DNA from: Alphaproteobacteria bacterium
GTDB lineage: Bacteria > Pseudomonadota > Alphaproteobacteria > Micavibrionales > Micavibrionaceae
Direction: 5' to 3'
Assembly: GCA_020445145.1 (NCBI GenBank)
Contig: JAGRHC010000018.1
Coordinates: 1-56,687, forward strand
Length of the DNA: 56,687 bases
The translations under genes and the position numbers were made by a program. Positions 8,782 to 15,725 of this stretch are shown here, piece by piece. Each line of letters starts with the position of its first letter. Position 1 is the stretch's first letter. The notes beneath the pieces are model-generated. The model ran no database searches, was not told the DNA's origin, and saw nothing but the letters and a program-made list of their open reading frames with translations.

Positions 8782-9090
8782 AATATGAGCATGGCGCCTT
8801 GAGATGGTGAATCTTGAACATTTGATTGCATTGTAATCGCTCGAATTTGGTTGCTGAAATATAAAAGAAAAACGCAGGCGTACCAAACCGTAAAAATAAG
8901 GCTGTATAACAAAGTTACTAAAATTATTCGGATTGTGCCACAATCTTTTTATCCAGAATAAAAAAACTGCATTATGATTTAAATCAAGATATCCAATACA
9001 GTATATATATACGAATATACTATTGATTTAGAGTCCAGCTTGCCAAAAATTGCATACACTGGAATGACCATTTAAGAAAGGAACCCCACC
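8782..9090. other. AT-rich divergent intergenic region
   Basis: These 309 bases separate the broken receptor (minus) from the DUF2892 gene (plus). I see no credible gene. The segment 8940-9030 is very AT-rich and holds the palindromic element at 9000-9021; promoters for both directions are expected here but no clear -35/-10 pair stands out. Confidence 0.5.
9000..9021. promoter_or_regulatory. Palindromic AT-rich element, possible operator
   Basis: AGTATAT (9000-9006) and ATATACT (9015-9021) are inverted copies separated by 8 bases, and GTATATATATAC at 9001-9012 is itself a perfect palindrome. The element lies about 70 bases before the DUF2892 gene. DUF2892 proteins are often controlled by ArsR-type sulfide sensors with AT-rich operators, so an operator is plausible, but no regulator is encoded here. 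Confidence 0.3.
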
Positions 9091-9375
9091 ATGAAAAAGA
9101 ATGTCGGTAAAACGGATGCGGCACTTCGTGTTGTCGTCGGTTTAGTACTTTTAAGTCTGCTGTTTATCCTCGATGGCAGTGCAAAATATCTCGGGCTAAT
9201 CGGAATCGTTCCGATTGCAACCGCGCTTATGGGCATTTGCCCTGCATACTACCTGATTGGTGTGAACACATCATGCAATACGGGCGAGAAAGGTAAAGGC
9301 GGCGCATGCTGTGGCGGTGGATGCCATAAGGATGAAGCCCCGGAAGAGCCGGCTCAGGACAAAGCGCCTGAATAG
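9091..9375 (+). CDS. DUF2892 inner-membrane protein with Cys-rich tail
   Basis: The 94-aa protein has the DUF2892 (YgaP-type membrane) pattern: NVGKTDAALRVVVG, two hydrophobic helices, and GICPAYYLIGVNTSC. In many bacteria this domain sits with rhodanese or sulfide-handling proteins. Here it carries an unusual tail with ACCGGGCH, giving five clustered Cys/His ligands if the preceding TSC is counted, then an acidic Pro-rich end. A good Shine-Dalgarno (AAAGGA) precedes the ATG. Metal or sulfur binding by the tail is inference. It converges with the next gene with only 3 bases between stops. Confidence 0.8.
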   Translation: MKKNVGKTDAALRVVVGLVLLSLLFILDGSAKYLGLIGIVPIATALMGICPAYYLIGVNTSCNTGEKGKGGACCGGGCHKDEAPEEPAQDKAPE

Positions 9376-9378
9376 GCT

Positions 9379-9777
9379 TTAAGAGGAAACATCGACCAGA
9401 TCCCCCCGCGTTTGCCCGGCGAGGCGCTGGAGGATTTCGGATTTACCAATACCATTGGCTGGGGTCTCGATCCCCAGCTTTTGCCGCAAATTCAAAATCT
9501 CACGGATCGAAGCCGTCAGGTTCTTCTGCGCGTATTCCAGCGGTGTAACCGTCGAACTCTGCAATGCCGTATTGCTTTTGAACGCATTCGTACGCGCTCT
9601 TGCATTTTCAAGGTCTTCAACCAGCTGCACTGATTTGCGGAGGATGTTCGCGCTCACAAGGCGGTTTTGATAATCCTTGTTGCTCAAGCCATACGCATTG
9701 CCGAAATCCAGCGCCCGCGCACTGCTATAATAAGCGGAAATCTTTGAAAGCGAACTTATATCAAACGATGTGGCCAT
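9379..9777 (-). CDS. Hypothetical protein, 132 aa
   Basis: Not recognised. A soluble, mainly helical protein: a Ser/Tyr-rich N-terminus (SLSKISAYYSSARALDF), a helical middle (residues about 40-75), and a C-terminal helix pair around SIREILNLRQKLGI. No cysteines, no signal peptide, no membrane segment. The ATG at 9777 follows a region with a purine run (AGAAAGAA). Its stop is 3 bases from the DUF2892 stop (convergent). Confidence 0.6.
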   Translation of the reverse strand: MATSFDISSLSKISAYYSSARALDFGNAYGLSNKDYQNRLVSANILRKSVQLVEDLENARARTNAFKSNTALQSSTVTPLEYAQKNLTASIREILNLRQKLGIETPANGIGKSEILQRLAGQTRGDLVDVSS

Positions 9778-9874
9778 CCGTATTCTTTCAGTATGCCAAA
9801 AGGAACTTCTTTCCCTTACATTTATTATAATACGGATTTTTTAACAAAAGGTAGAAATTTCAGAGCAACTTAAG

Positions 9875-10012
9875 CTAACGCCCAAGCTTTTCTCCGGTAT
9901 TATGCGCCGTTTTATTCAGGGCATTCTGCCATTGCTGCGCTGTCCGGCTTTCACATCCTGTAACCAGGAAAACGAAAAAACTACATACCAGAAAAAAAGA
10001 AAGCCGGCTCAT
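9875..10012 (-). CDS. Small lipoprotein, 45 aa
   Basis: The reverse strand from the ATG at 10012 to TAG at 9875 encodes 45 residues: MSRLSFFLV, a Phe/Val-rich hydrophobic core and a lipobox VTGC at residues 17-20, followed by about 25 polar residues (ESRTAQQWQNALNKTA). This is the layout of a very small lipoprotein. Its start overlaps the stop of the 205-aa gene upstream by 4 bases (ATGA), which argues for real, coupled translation. Short lipoproteins of this kind (entericidin-like in size) are common, but I cannot assign a family. Confidence 0.65.
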   Translation of the reverse strand: MSRLSFFLVCSFFVFLVTGCESRTAQQWQNALNKTAHNTGEKLGR

Positions 10013-10626
10013 TGGACACTGTCTCGATCTAGTCCAGGGAGATTATGAACACCGCGCGCAAAACTATACAGCGTATCAGCCGAAGAAGTCCCCTGTGTCT
10101 GGGCATAAGCCAAAATATCCTGCCAGAATTTCGGTAAGCTTTCGATGTGAGGAGTAGGGTGATCTGCAGACGCCTTATGCAGGCTTTGAGCAAGAGGTGA
10201 TCGTTGAAGCTTCGTGGGCTCTTTGGTCGCTTCCATTAAAGCAAAAATCCCAACTGTTTTTTGAAAAACAGGAAGAACCTCATCAACCTGATCTTCACCA
10301 AAAATGGCAGAAAGATTTTTCCTCCACTCTTCTCTGATTTTGGGTGTCGGAGTCCCGTTTTCAAGAAAAGCCTTAATCTCGTCCGGCGTTTCAGTCACAA
10401 TGAAGGACATAATGGCGCCGTCCACAAGTTTGCTTGTTGAAACCAGAGTTGAATCCTTTTCAAAAACAAACGCCCCTGTAACTTCAGCTCGGCTTAGAAC
10501 AACCGGCATCGCATTATTGGGCTTGCTCAAATAAACCTGACGCATCAGGTGCGCAAGTTTGTCTAACTGATGACGATCAGGAGAGGATAATTGAACCACG
10601 CTGTAATACCCTTTATTTATACTCAA
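10009..10626 (-). CDS. Hypothetical protein, 205 aa
   Basis: Not recognised. A soluble protein with an N-terminal alpha/beta region (YYSVVQLSSPDRHQLDKLAHLMRQ is helical after a strand) and a second strand-rich part (VVLSRAEVTGAFVFEKD). It ends with a helical stretch around LPKFWQDILAYAQTQG. No signal peptide or membrane helix. It shares an ATGA overlap with the small lipoprotein gene, so the two form a two-gene unit. Base use is like its neighbours. Confidence 0.6.
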   Translation of the reverse strand: MSINKGYYSVVQLSSPDRHQLDKLAHLMRQVYLSKPNNAMPVVLSRAEVTGAFVFEKDSTLVSTSKLVDGAIMSFIVTETPDEIKAFLENGTPTPKIREEWRKNLSAIFGEDQVDEVLPVFQKTVGIFALMEATKEPTKLQRSPLAQSLHKASADHPTPHIESLPKFWQDILAYAQTQGTSSADTLYSFARGVHNLPGLDRDSVQ

Positions 10627-10677
10627 AAATCAAAATGTTTATCCGCCCATATTAAGGGGCAACATCTTGAGATTAAA

Positions 10678-11073
10678 TTAACACCAAATGTAAGTTTTAT
10701 GTTCATTATCATAACGTATTTCAGGCCGCACGTCCCGTAAAACCTCGTCTGGACCGATCCACAAATAAATCCACGCCTGCGTCCCGTCGCTCAAATCAAC
10801 CATATCCCGGCGATACTCGGTACCAAGCTCCTCAAGATCATCAAGCCGGGCGAGCAGGGCATCATCAACCCCGTCATAAACGTCACCAGAAATAAAACCA
10901 GCGCCGCCGTCCATCACCGCAGGGTAGGGATACCCCGCAGCCGTATCCACCGCGCACCGCATGGAATATACCGCCGCCGCCGTTCTGGCTTCCCCGATAA
11001 ACCGCGCGCTCTTAAGAAAAGCGTGATTGCGCTGCCCGCGCTTGAGCGTCCCGTATATAAAAACCCTGTGCAT
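10678..11073 (-). CDS. Gamma-glutamylcyclotransferase (AIG2/GGCT-like) family protein
   Basis: The 131-aa protein has the family start HRVFIYGTLKRGQRNHAFL, where the YGTL loop forms the substrate pocket, and later VYDGVDDALLARLDDLEE, where the Glu of DxxEE is the usual catalytic acid, followed by YRRDMV. Members cleave gamma-glutamyl amines or act in glutathione turnover; the true substrate is not predictable. I use the ATG at 11073 because the family begins directly with this motif; a TTG five codons upstream is an alternative. No good ribosome site is visible for either. The gene stands alone with its own upstream region shared divergently with the next gene. Confidence 0.8.
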   Translation of the reverse strand: MHRVFIYGTLKRGQRNHAFLKSARFIGEARTAAAVYSMRCAVDTAAGYPYPAVMDGGAGFISGDVYDGVDDALLARLDDLEELGTEYRRDMVDLSDGTQAWIYLWIGPDEVLRDVRPEIRYDNEHKTYIWC

Positions 11074-11194
11074 GGAGGCGTTATACAAACTTTTTTAAAA
11101 CCAGCGAACAAAAAAACGAAGGGTCCGCGGAGTACGCCGCGTATCACAGGCGTAAGAACCTTGAGAACAAGGTGAAAATAAGGAGATAAGAAAT

Positions 11195-11638
11195 ATGAAA
11201 CGGCACATGAAAAACAAAGGAATATTTCTAACAGCGCTGATCCTCGGTGGAGTCGGCCTCGGCTTTAGCGAAAAAGCGCAGGCCGCCACCGATCTGGTCT
11301 GCCGGGAATTCACCGAGAATATCCGCATCGGCGGCCGCATCGAAAGCGGCTACGGCCGGGCCTGCCTGCAAGAAGACGGAAGCTGGCGCATCGTAGCCCC
11401 CGCGAGCGCAGAGTACAGCGAACCGGATTTCGACCGCGCGCAGTACACCCCGGTCCGCGTCGTAGCCTATGAAGACAGACGCCCGCACTATGTGACCGTC
11501 TACGAACGCCCCCGTGTCGTCTATTACCCGGAATATTATTGGTATGACCACGACGACTGGCACGGCAAAAGCTGGCACAAAGGCCATAAAAAACACTGGA
11601 AACACCACGATCGCGACGACCACCGCGGACGGCATTAG
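11195..11638 (+). CDS. Exported protein with RT0821-like surface-antigen domain and His-rich tail
   Basis: A signal peptide (cleavage after KAQA, near residue 30) is followed by VCREFTENIRIGGRIESGYGRACLQEDGSWRIV. That pattern of two Cys around an IGG-GYG core is shared with the C-terminal part of rickettsial 17-kDa-type surface antigens (RT0821/Lpp0805 group). The rest is Tyr/Arg-rich and ends in a strongly His/Lys/Asp-rich tail (HGKSWHKGHKKHWKHHD). A clear AAGGAG lies before the ATG. Location is periplasm or outer membrane surface; a metal-binding tail is inference. There is no lipobox, unlike many relatives. Confidence 0.75.
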   Translation: MKRHMKNKGIFLTALILGGVGLGFSEKAQAATDLVCREFTENIRIGGRIESGYGRACLQEDGSWRIVAPASAEYSEPDFDRAQYTPVRVVAYEDRRPHYVTVYERPRVVYYPEYYWYDHDDWHGKSWHKGHKKHWKHHDRDDHRGRH

Positions 11639-11649
11639 TTAAATGAAAA

Positions 11650-11691
11650 GGGGCAGCTAACCTCAGTCTGTTAAAGGCAAACAGCTGCCCC
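11650..11691 (-). terminator. Hairpin terminator between convergent genes
   Basis: GGGGCAGCT (11650-11658) pairs exactly with AGCTGCCCC (11683-11691); the loop is 24 bases. On the minus strand the stem is followed by CTTTT, fitting a weak Rho-independent terminator for the 121-aa gene, whose stop codon lies in the loop. It may act for both convergent genes. Confidence 0.5.
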
Positions 11692-12036
11692 TCCCGCAAA
11701 TTTAAAAGAGAGCTTTTGTTCAGGATTTCTTTCCCAAGACATATACCAGCTTACGGCACAGGGAAAGCGTTCTATCCGAAGCTTTGCATTGTGGCCTTCT
11801 ATTTTAAATCCCTGCCATTTTAAACTTTTAACAAGAACATCCTCTGGCGTATCCGGCGGATAAGATTTTTGAAGTCTGCTCAATAACTCTTCATTCTGAG
11901 TAGGGAAACCATTCTGACTCACCTTTAAGCCATGGAGCAGGGAAGGGAGAATATAAAAAGGTTTAAATACGTATAAATAGGCGCCGCCGACACACAAAAC
12001 GATCCATAAAGGTATAACCCAAAATATCCGCATCAT
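11671..12036 (-). CDS. Hypothetical membrane-anchored protein, 121 aa
   Basis: Not recognised. One N-terminal hydrophobic helix (IFWVIPLWIVLCVGGAYLYV) anchors a small soluble domain of about 95 residues with a Pro/Asp-rich turn (SYPPDTPEDVLVKSL) and a C-terminal part rich in aromatic residues with two cysteines. The short gap to lepA (37 bases, lepA ending at 12074) places it upstream on the same strand as no gene; rather lepA lies upstream of it, so it may be read through from lepA. No catalytic motif is evident. Confidence 0.6.
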   Translation of the reverse strand: MMRIFWVIPLWIVLCVGGAYLYVFKPFYILPSLLHGLKVSQNGFPTQNEELLSRLQKSYPPDTPEDVLVKSLKWQGFKIEGHNAKLRIERFPCAVSWYMSWERNPEQKLSFKFAGGAAVCL

Positions 12037-12073
12037 GATTTCCTGTCATATATGGCAAGAATAAAATATAAAA

Positions 12074-13882
12074 CTACTCATCCCCCATCTTGAGTGCCGC
12101 AATAAACGCGCTCTGCGGAATTTCTACATTGCCATATTGCCGCATCTTGGCTTTCCCTTTTTTCTGCTTCTCCAGCAACTTCTTTTTGCGTGTAATATCG
12201 CCGCCGTAGCATTTCGCTGTCACATCCTTGCGCAGCGCCGAGACGTTTTCCCGCGCGATCACCTTGCCGCCGATGGCCGCCTGAATGGCGATTTTAAACA
12301 TCTGCCGCGGGATCAGCTCCTTGAGCCGCTCGCACATCGCACGGCCCCGGTATTCGGCGGACGCCCGGTGCACAATCATCGCCAGCGCATCCACCGGCTC
12401 GTCATTCACCCGGATCTCCAGCTTCACCAGATCATTCTCGCCATACCCGTCCAGCTCATAGTCAAAGCTCGCATAACCCTTGGAAATGCTCTTCAAACGG
12501 TCATAAAAATCAAACACCACCTCGTTGAGCGGCAACCGGTAAACCAGCATCGCGCGGCCCCCCGCGTAAGTCAGATCAATCTGCACCCCGCGCCGGTCCT
12601 GACAAAGCTGGAGCAAGCCGCCCAGATATTCATCCGGCACAAGGATCGTCGCCTTGATCCACGGCTCCTCGATATTGTCGATCTTGACCACATCCGGCAT
12701 ATCCACGGGGTTATAAAGCTCGATCTGATCGCCATTGGTCATGTTGATTTTGTAAACCACGCTCGGCGCCGTCGGGATCAGATCAAGATCAAACTCGCGC
12801 TCCAGCCGCTCCTGAATAATCTCCATGTGCAGTAGGCCCAGAAAGCCGCAGCGGAAACCAAGCCCCAAAGCCTGCGACGTTTCCATCTCGTAATGCAGCG
12901 ACGCATCATTCAGGCGCAGCTTGCCAAGCGAGGTCTTGAGCTTCTCGAAATCTCCCGCATCCGCCGGATAAAACGAACAGAATACCATCGGCACCGAAGG
13001 CTTGAAGCCGGGCAGGGCCTTATCGCAAGGCTTCTTGTCATCCGTAATCGTATCCCCGACATTGGTCTCTGAAATATCCTTGATCGCCGCCGTGATAAAG
13101 CCCATCTCACCGGGCCCCAGCTCGTCCAGCAAAACGTGCTTGGGCGTAAACATCCCCACGCGGTCAATCTCGCGCGTGCGCCCGTTGCTCATAAACTTGA
13201 TCTTCTGGCCTTTCTTCAGATACCCGTCGATCACGCGCACCAGAACCACAACGCCAAGATAAGTGTCATACCATGAATCAACCAGCAAAGCCTTGGTCGG
13301 CTTGTTCGCATCGCCCTCATGCGGAGGAGGGAGCCGCTTGACAATCGCCTCCAGCAAACCCGGTATCCCGATCCCGGTCTTCCCGGATACCGAAACGGCC
13401 TCACTGGCGTCCAGCCCGATCACATCCTCGATTTGCTGCTTGGCATTATCGACGTCCGCCGCCGGCAAGTCGATCTTGTTAATCACCGGAATAATCTCGT
13501 GATTGTTGTCGAGCGCCTGATACACGTTCGCCAGCGTCTGCGCCTCCACCCCTTGCGTCGCATCCACCACCAGCAGCGAGCCTTCACAAGACGCCAGAGA
13601 CCGCGACACCTCATAGGAAAAGTCCACATGCCCCGGCGTATCCATCAGGTTAAACTGATACTCAACCCCGTCCTTCGCCGTATAGGCAAGACGCACCGTC
13701 TGCGCCTTGATCGTAATACCGCGCTCGCGCTCGATCTCCATGGAATCCAGCACCTGCTGCTGCATCTCGCGCTCTTCAAGGCCGCCGCAGGTCTGGATCA
13801 ACCGATCGGCCAGCGTGCTCTTCCCATGGTCAATATGGGCGATAATAGCAAAGTTACGAATCTGCGAAAGTGGCTTGGTCAT
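12074..13882 (-). CDS. lepA: Elongation factor 4 (LepA) GTPase
   Basis: The 602-aa ribosome-associated GTPase is predicted to back-translocate or remodel stalled elongation complexes. G1 is AHIDHGKST (residues 15-23), G2 lies around [10 protein letters not shown]3 is DTPGHVDF near 80 and G4 is NKID near 134. The LepA-specific C-terminal domain is present with [18 protein letters not shown] and ends in [15 protein letters not shown]. Length matches the family (about 600). A good AAGGAG sits 9 bases before the ATG. It is an ordinary full-length housekeeping gene and a good anchor for phylogenetic placement. Confidence 0.98.
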   Translation of the reverse strand: MTKPLSQIRNFAIIAHIDHGKSTLADRLIQTCGGLEEREMQQQVLDSMEIERERGITIKAQTVRLAYTAKDGVEYQFNLMDTPGHVDFSYEVSRSLASCEGSLLVVDATQGVEAQTLANVYQALDNNHEIIPVINKIDLPAADVDNAKQQIEDVIGLDASEAVSVSGKTGIGIPGLLEAIVKRLPPPHEGDANKPTKALLVDSWYDTYLGVVVLVRVIDGYLKKGQKIKFMSNGRTREIDRVGMFTPKHVLLDELGPGEMGFITAAIKDISETNVGDTITDDKKPCDKALPGFKPSVPMVFCSFYPADAGDFEKLKTSLGKLRLNDASLHYEMETSQALGLGFRCGFLGLLHMEIIQERLEREFDLDLIPTAPSVVYKINMTNGDQIELYNPVDMPDVVKIDNIEEPWIKATILVPDEYLGGLLQLCQDRRGVQIDLTYAGGRAMLVYRLPLNEVVFDFYDRLKSISKGYASFDYELDGYGENDLVKLEIRVNDEPVDALAMIVHRASAEYRGRAMCERLKELIPRQMFKIAIQAAIGGKVIARENVSALRKDVTAKCYGGDITRKKKLLEKQKKGKAKMRQYGNVEIPQSAFIAALKMGDE

Positions 13883-13984
13883 CCGTATTTATCTCCTTCA
13901 AACGCCTGCGAAGATAAGGACTTTAAAGGGGATCGTCCATCAAAATCTGGTGCCAAAGATATTGCACCATGCTAAACTCGCCCC

Positions 13985-14296
13985 ATGAACGACCAAGAGC
14001 CACAAAACAATCCTAAACCGGGGGATGCGGAACAAAAAGCCGCCCCGCCGCCGGTAAAAACCCGCCGCCCGAGCGGCCCTTATCTAACGCCACAATCAAA
14101 AATGCCGGGAAAAGTCGAAATGCCCTGGTTCTGGTTTGGGTTGGTCATCGTGACGTTCATCTTGGGAATGGCGACCATCCTGAACCGCGATCCCGATGAA
14201 GCGCAAAAACGCATGCAGGCCAATGCCGAAAGGCAAAAAGAAATAGGGCAGAAAATCCCCCTTAAGAGTATGCCAACAATCCCCGCGCCAAAGTAA
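13985..14296 (+). CDS. Small single-pass membrane protein, 103 aa
   Basis: Not recognised. A Pro/Lys-rich cytoplasmic N-terminus (about 1-42), one transmembrane helix (FWFGLVIVTFILGMATIL, about 48-66), and a charged helical stretch (EAQKRMQANAERQKEIGQK) followed by a Pro-rich end. No Shine-Dalgarno is visible before the ATG. The gene is divergent from lepA (about 100 bases apart). Composition is like that of neighbours. Confidence 0.55.
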   Translation: MNDQEPQNNPKPGDAEQKAAPPPVKTRRPSGPYLTPQSKMPGKVEMPWFWFGLVIVTFILGMATILNRDPDEAQKRMQANAERQKEIGQKIPLKSMPTIPAPK

Positions 14297-14348
14297 ACAA
14301 ATATCAAGAAAATAAGATCAGGGCAGAACGGCCCTCATTAACGTAAAA

Positions 14349-14377
14349 AGCAGACGCATGGATCACAAGCGTCTGCT
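14349..14377 (-). terminator. Rho-independent terminator
   Basis: AGCAGACGC (14349-14357) and GCGTCTGCT (14369-14377) form a perfect 9-bp stem with an 11-base loop. On the minus strand the stem is followed by TTTTT (plus-strand A run 14345-14349). It lies 38 bases after the stop of the 90-aa gene and terminates its transcript; it may also act on the plus strand after the 103-aa gene. Confidence 0.7.
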
Positions 14378-14414
14378 CAAATAATTAGGAGTGCTATAAA
14401 TTAAAGATAGGGCA

Positions 14415-14687
14415 CTAAATAATCGATTGAGGGCCACTATAATTAAATTCTGCGCCTTCTGGGCTTACATTTCCTGATGCCAGAACCTGATCTGCATCAG
14501 CACCCCACTTCAAGGGAGCTTCCATACGGGACTCAATGCCATTCGGTCCATGTATAAAACTAACAACAGCAGGCTGAACACCAGACTCTCTGTAGAAATT
14601 CTGCCGAAGGCCAGATACATCAACTTGCCGCACAAAAGCAGAACCCATATCTAATGAATGGTCTGCCGGTGGTAAATCTATTGCCAT
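14415..14687 (-). CDS. Hypothetical protein, 90 aa
   Basis: Not recognised. A small soluble protein with no cysteine, signal peptide or membrane helix; the middle (QPAVVSFIHGPNGIESRME) suggests short beta strands. A strong Shine-Dalgarno (GAGGAG) lies 7 bases before the ATG, and a clean terminator follows, so it is a real monocistronic gene. It begins the unknown island that runs to 21352. Confidence 0.65.
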   Translation of the reverse strand: MAIDLPPADHSLDMGSAFVRQVDVSGLRQNFYRESGVQPAVVSFIHGPNGIESRMEAPLKWGADADQVLASGNVSPEGAEFNYSGPQSII

Positions 14688-14758
14688 TTTACACTCCTCA
14701 TTTTACCGTTACAACTATCACCAAAATTTTATATCGCCCGCCTTAACAGCGGATCTTG

Positions 14759-15136
14759 TTATTTTTTATGCAGGATCAGTGGGACATAATGCCCTTCTTT
14801 TGCATCGCCTGTCTCGTCATCCATCAGAACCATAAGGACCTGATGAGAATTTTGCATGTTCTTGGATACGGCCTTCGTCAGCGGCATCCCGATATTTCGT
14901 ATCTCGCCGTTGTCCAAAATAAAATCCAGCTCATATGTGTCCAGATCAAACTCCAGCCACGATAGATCATTCCGAAAAGGCTTGTTATGAAAGATCGCGC
15001 ATTTGCCATCTTCTTTCACCGCCACTTCAATCATAAGCTTATGATCTTCATCCACGCCGTAGACAAAATCAGTCAGATTGCCTCTTTGAGGCAGGTCTTC
15101 ACTCTGTCCTGTTTGTTTTGTCATCAGCCCTATCAT
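14759..15136 (-). CDS. Hypothetical protein, paralogue of the 15206-15610 product
   Basis: The 125-aa soluble protein aligns with the neighbouring gene product over its C-terminal 80 residues. Both share IFH near the middle, a beta-rich core and a C-terminal block with a PxI-type strand (here HYVPLILHKK, there VEVPMIIKGQ). No known family recognised. An ATG four codons downstream (15124) is an alternative start. The pair sits beside the giant-protein gene on the same strand. Confidence 0.6.
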   Translation of the reverse strand: MIGLMTKQTGQSEDLPQRGNLTDFVYGVDEDHKLMIEVAVKEDGKCAIFHNKPFRNDLSWLEFDLDTYELDFILDNGEIRNIGMPLTKAVSKNMQNSHQVLMVLMDDETGDAKEGHYVPLILHKK

Positions 15137-15205
15137 ACCCGTTACATCTTGTTCTTTTCATTATTCTACACAACTCTCTGGTAAAAAGCCCGTTTTTTTT
15201 GCCTT

Positions 15206-15610
15206 TTAGTGCAAAGTTTTTGGCTTTTCCTGCCCCTTGATAATCATTGGAACTTCAACGCCATCAATCGTTTCACCATCCTTGGTGCGAATAATCATAA
15301 TATCTTGCGCCTTCGCAAAATAGGGCCTCACCAGCCACTGAATGCGCGCCCCCAGATCCAGCTTTTGCCCGTCGGTTGCATAAATCGTAACACGCTGGGT
15401 CTCCGGGTTGTATTCCATGTAATCAATCGTACAGTTCAACTCAGGCCCATGAAAAATATAAACCTGCCCAATCTCCCGATCACAGAAGATATCAAAATCC
15501 GAAGGACTGGCGAACAGGGGCTTAAGCTCGGTCTTGAGGGAGCTCCCCCAGTCCTTGCCCATACTCGTCTTTAATTCTTTTTTATCCTCAGTATCTTCTT
15601 CGCTCATCAT
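15206..15610 (-). CDS. Hypothetical protein, paralogue of the 14759-15136 product
   Basis: The 134-aa product (from the first ATG at 15610) is a soluble, acidic protein. The C-terminal 80 residues align with the neighbour at 14759: QVYIFHGPELNCTIDYMEYN corresponds to its IFHNKPFRNDLSW region, and both end in similar strands. I chose 15610 because it gives the same distance to IFH as in the paralogue; an ATG at 15682 would add 24 residues and neither has a clear ribosome site. It lies about 115 bases after the giant gene's stop on the same strand. Confidence 0.55.
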   Translation of the reverse strand: MMSEEDTEDKKELKTSMGKDWGSSLKTELKPLFASPSDFDIFCDREIGQVYIFHGPELNCTIDYMEYNPETQRVTIYATDGQKLDLGARIQWLVRPYFAKAQDIMIIRTKDGETIDGVEVPMIIKGQEKPKTLH

Positions 15611-15725
15611 GAAAAAAGCCGGAAAGGGAGGGGTTAAGTACTGCTCTCGTGCATTATACGGCGATACACTTAACGAAATCATAACATTAGTACCGCTTTT
15701 CCGAAAGCCTTAACCATTTCAACAC

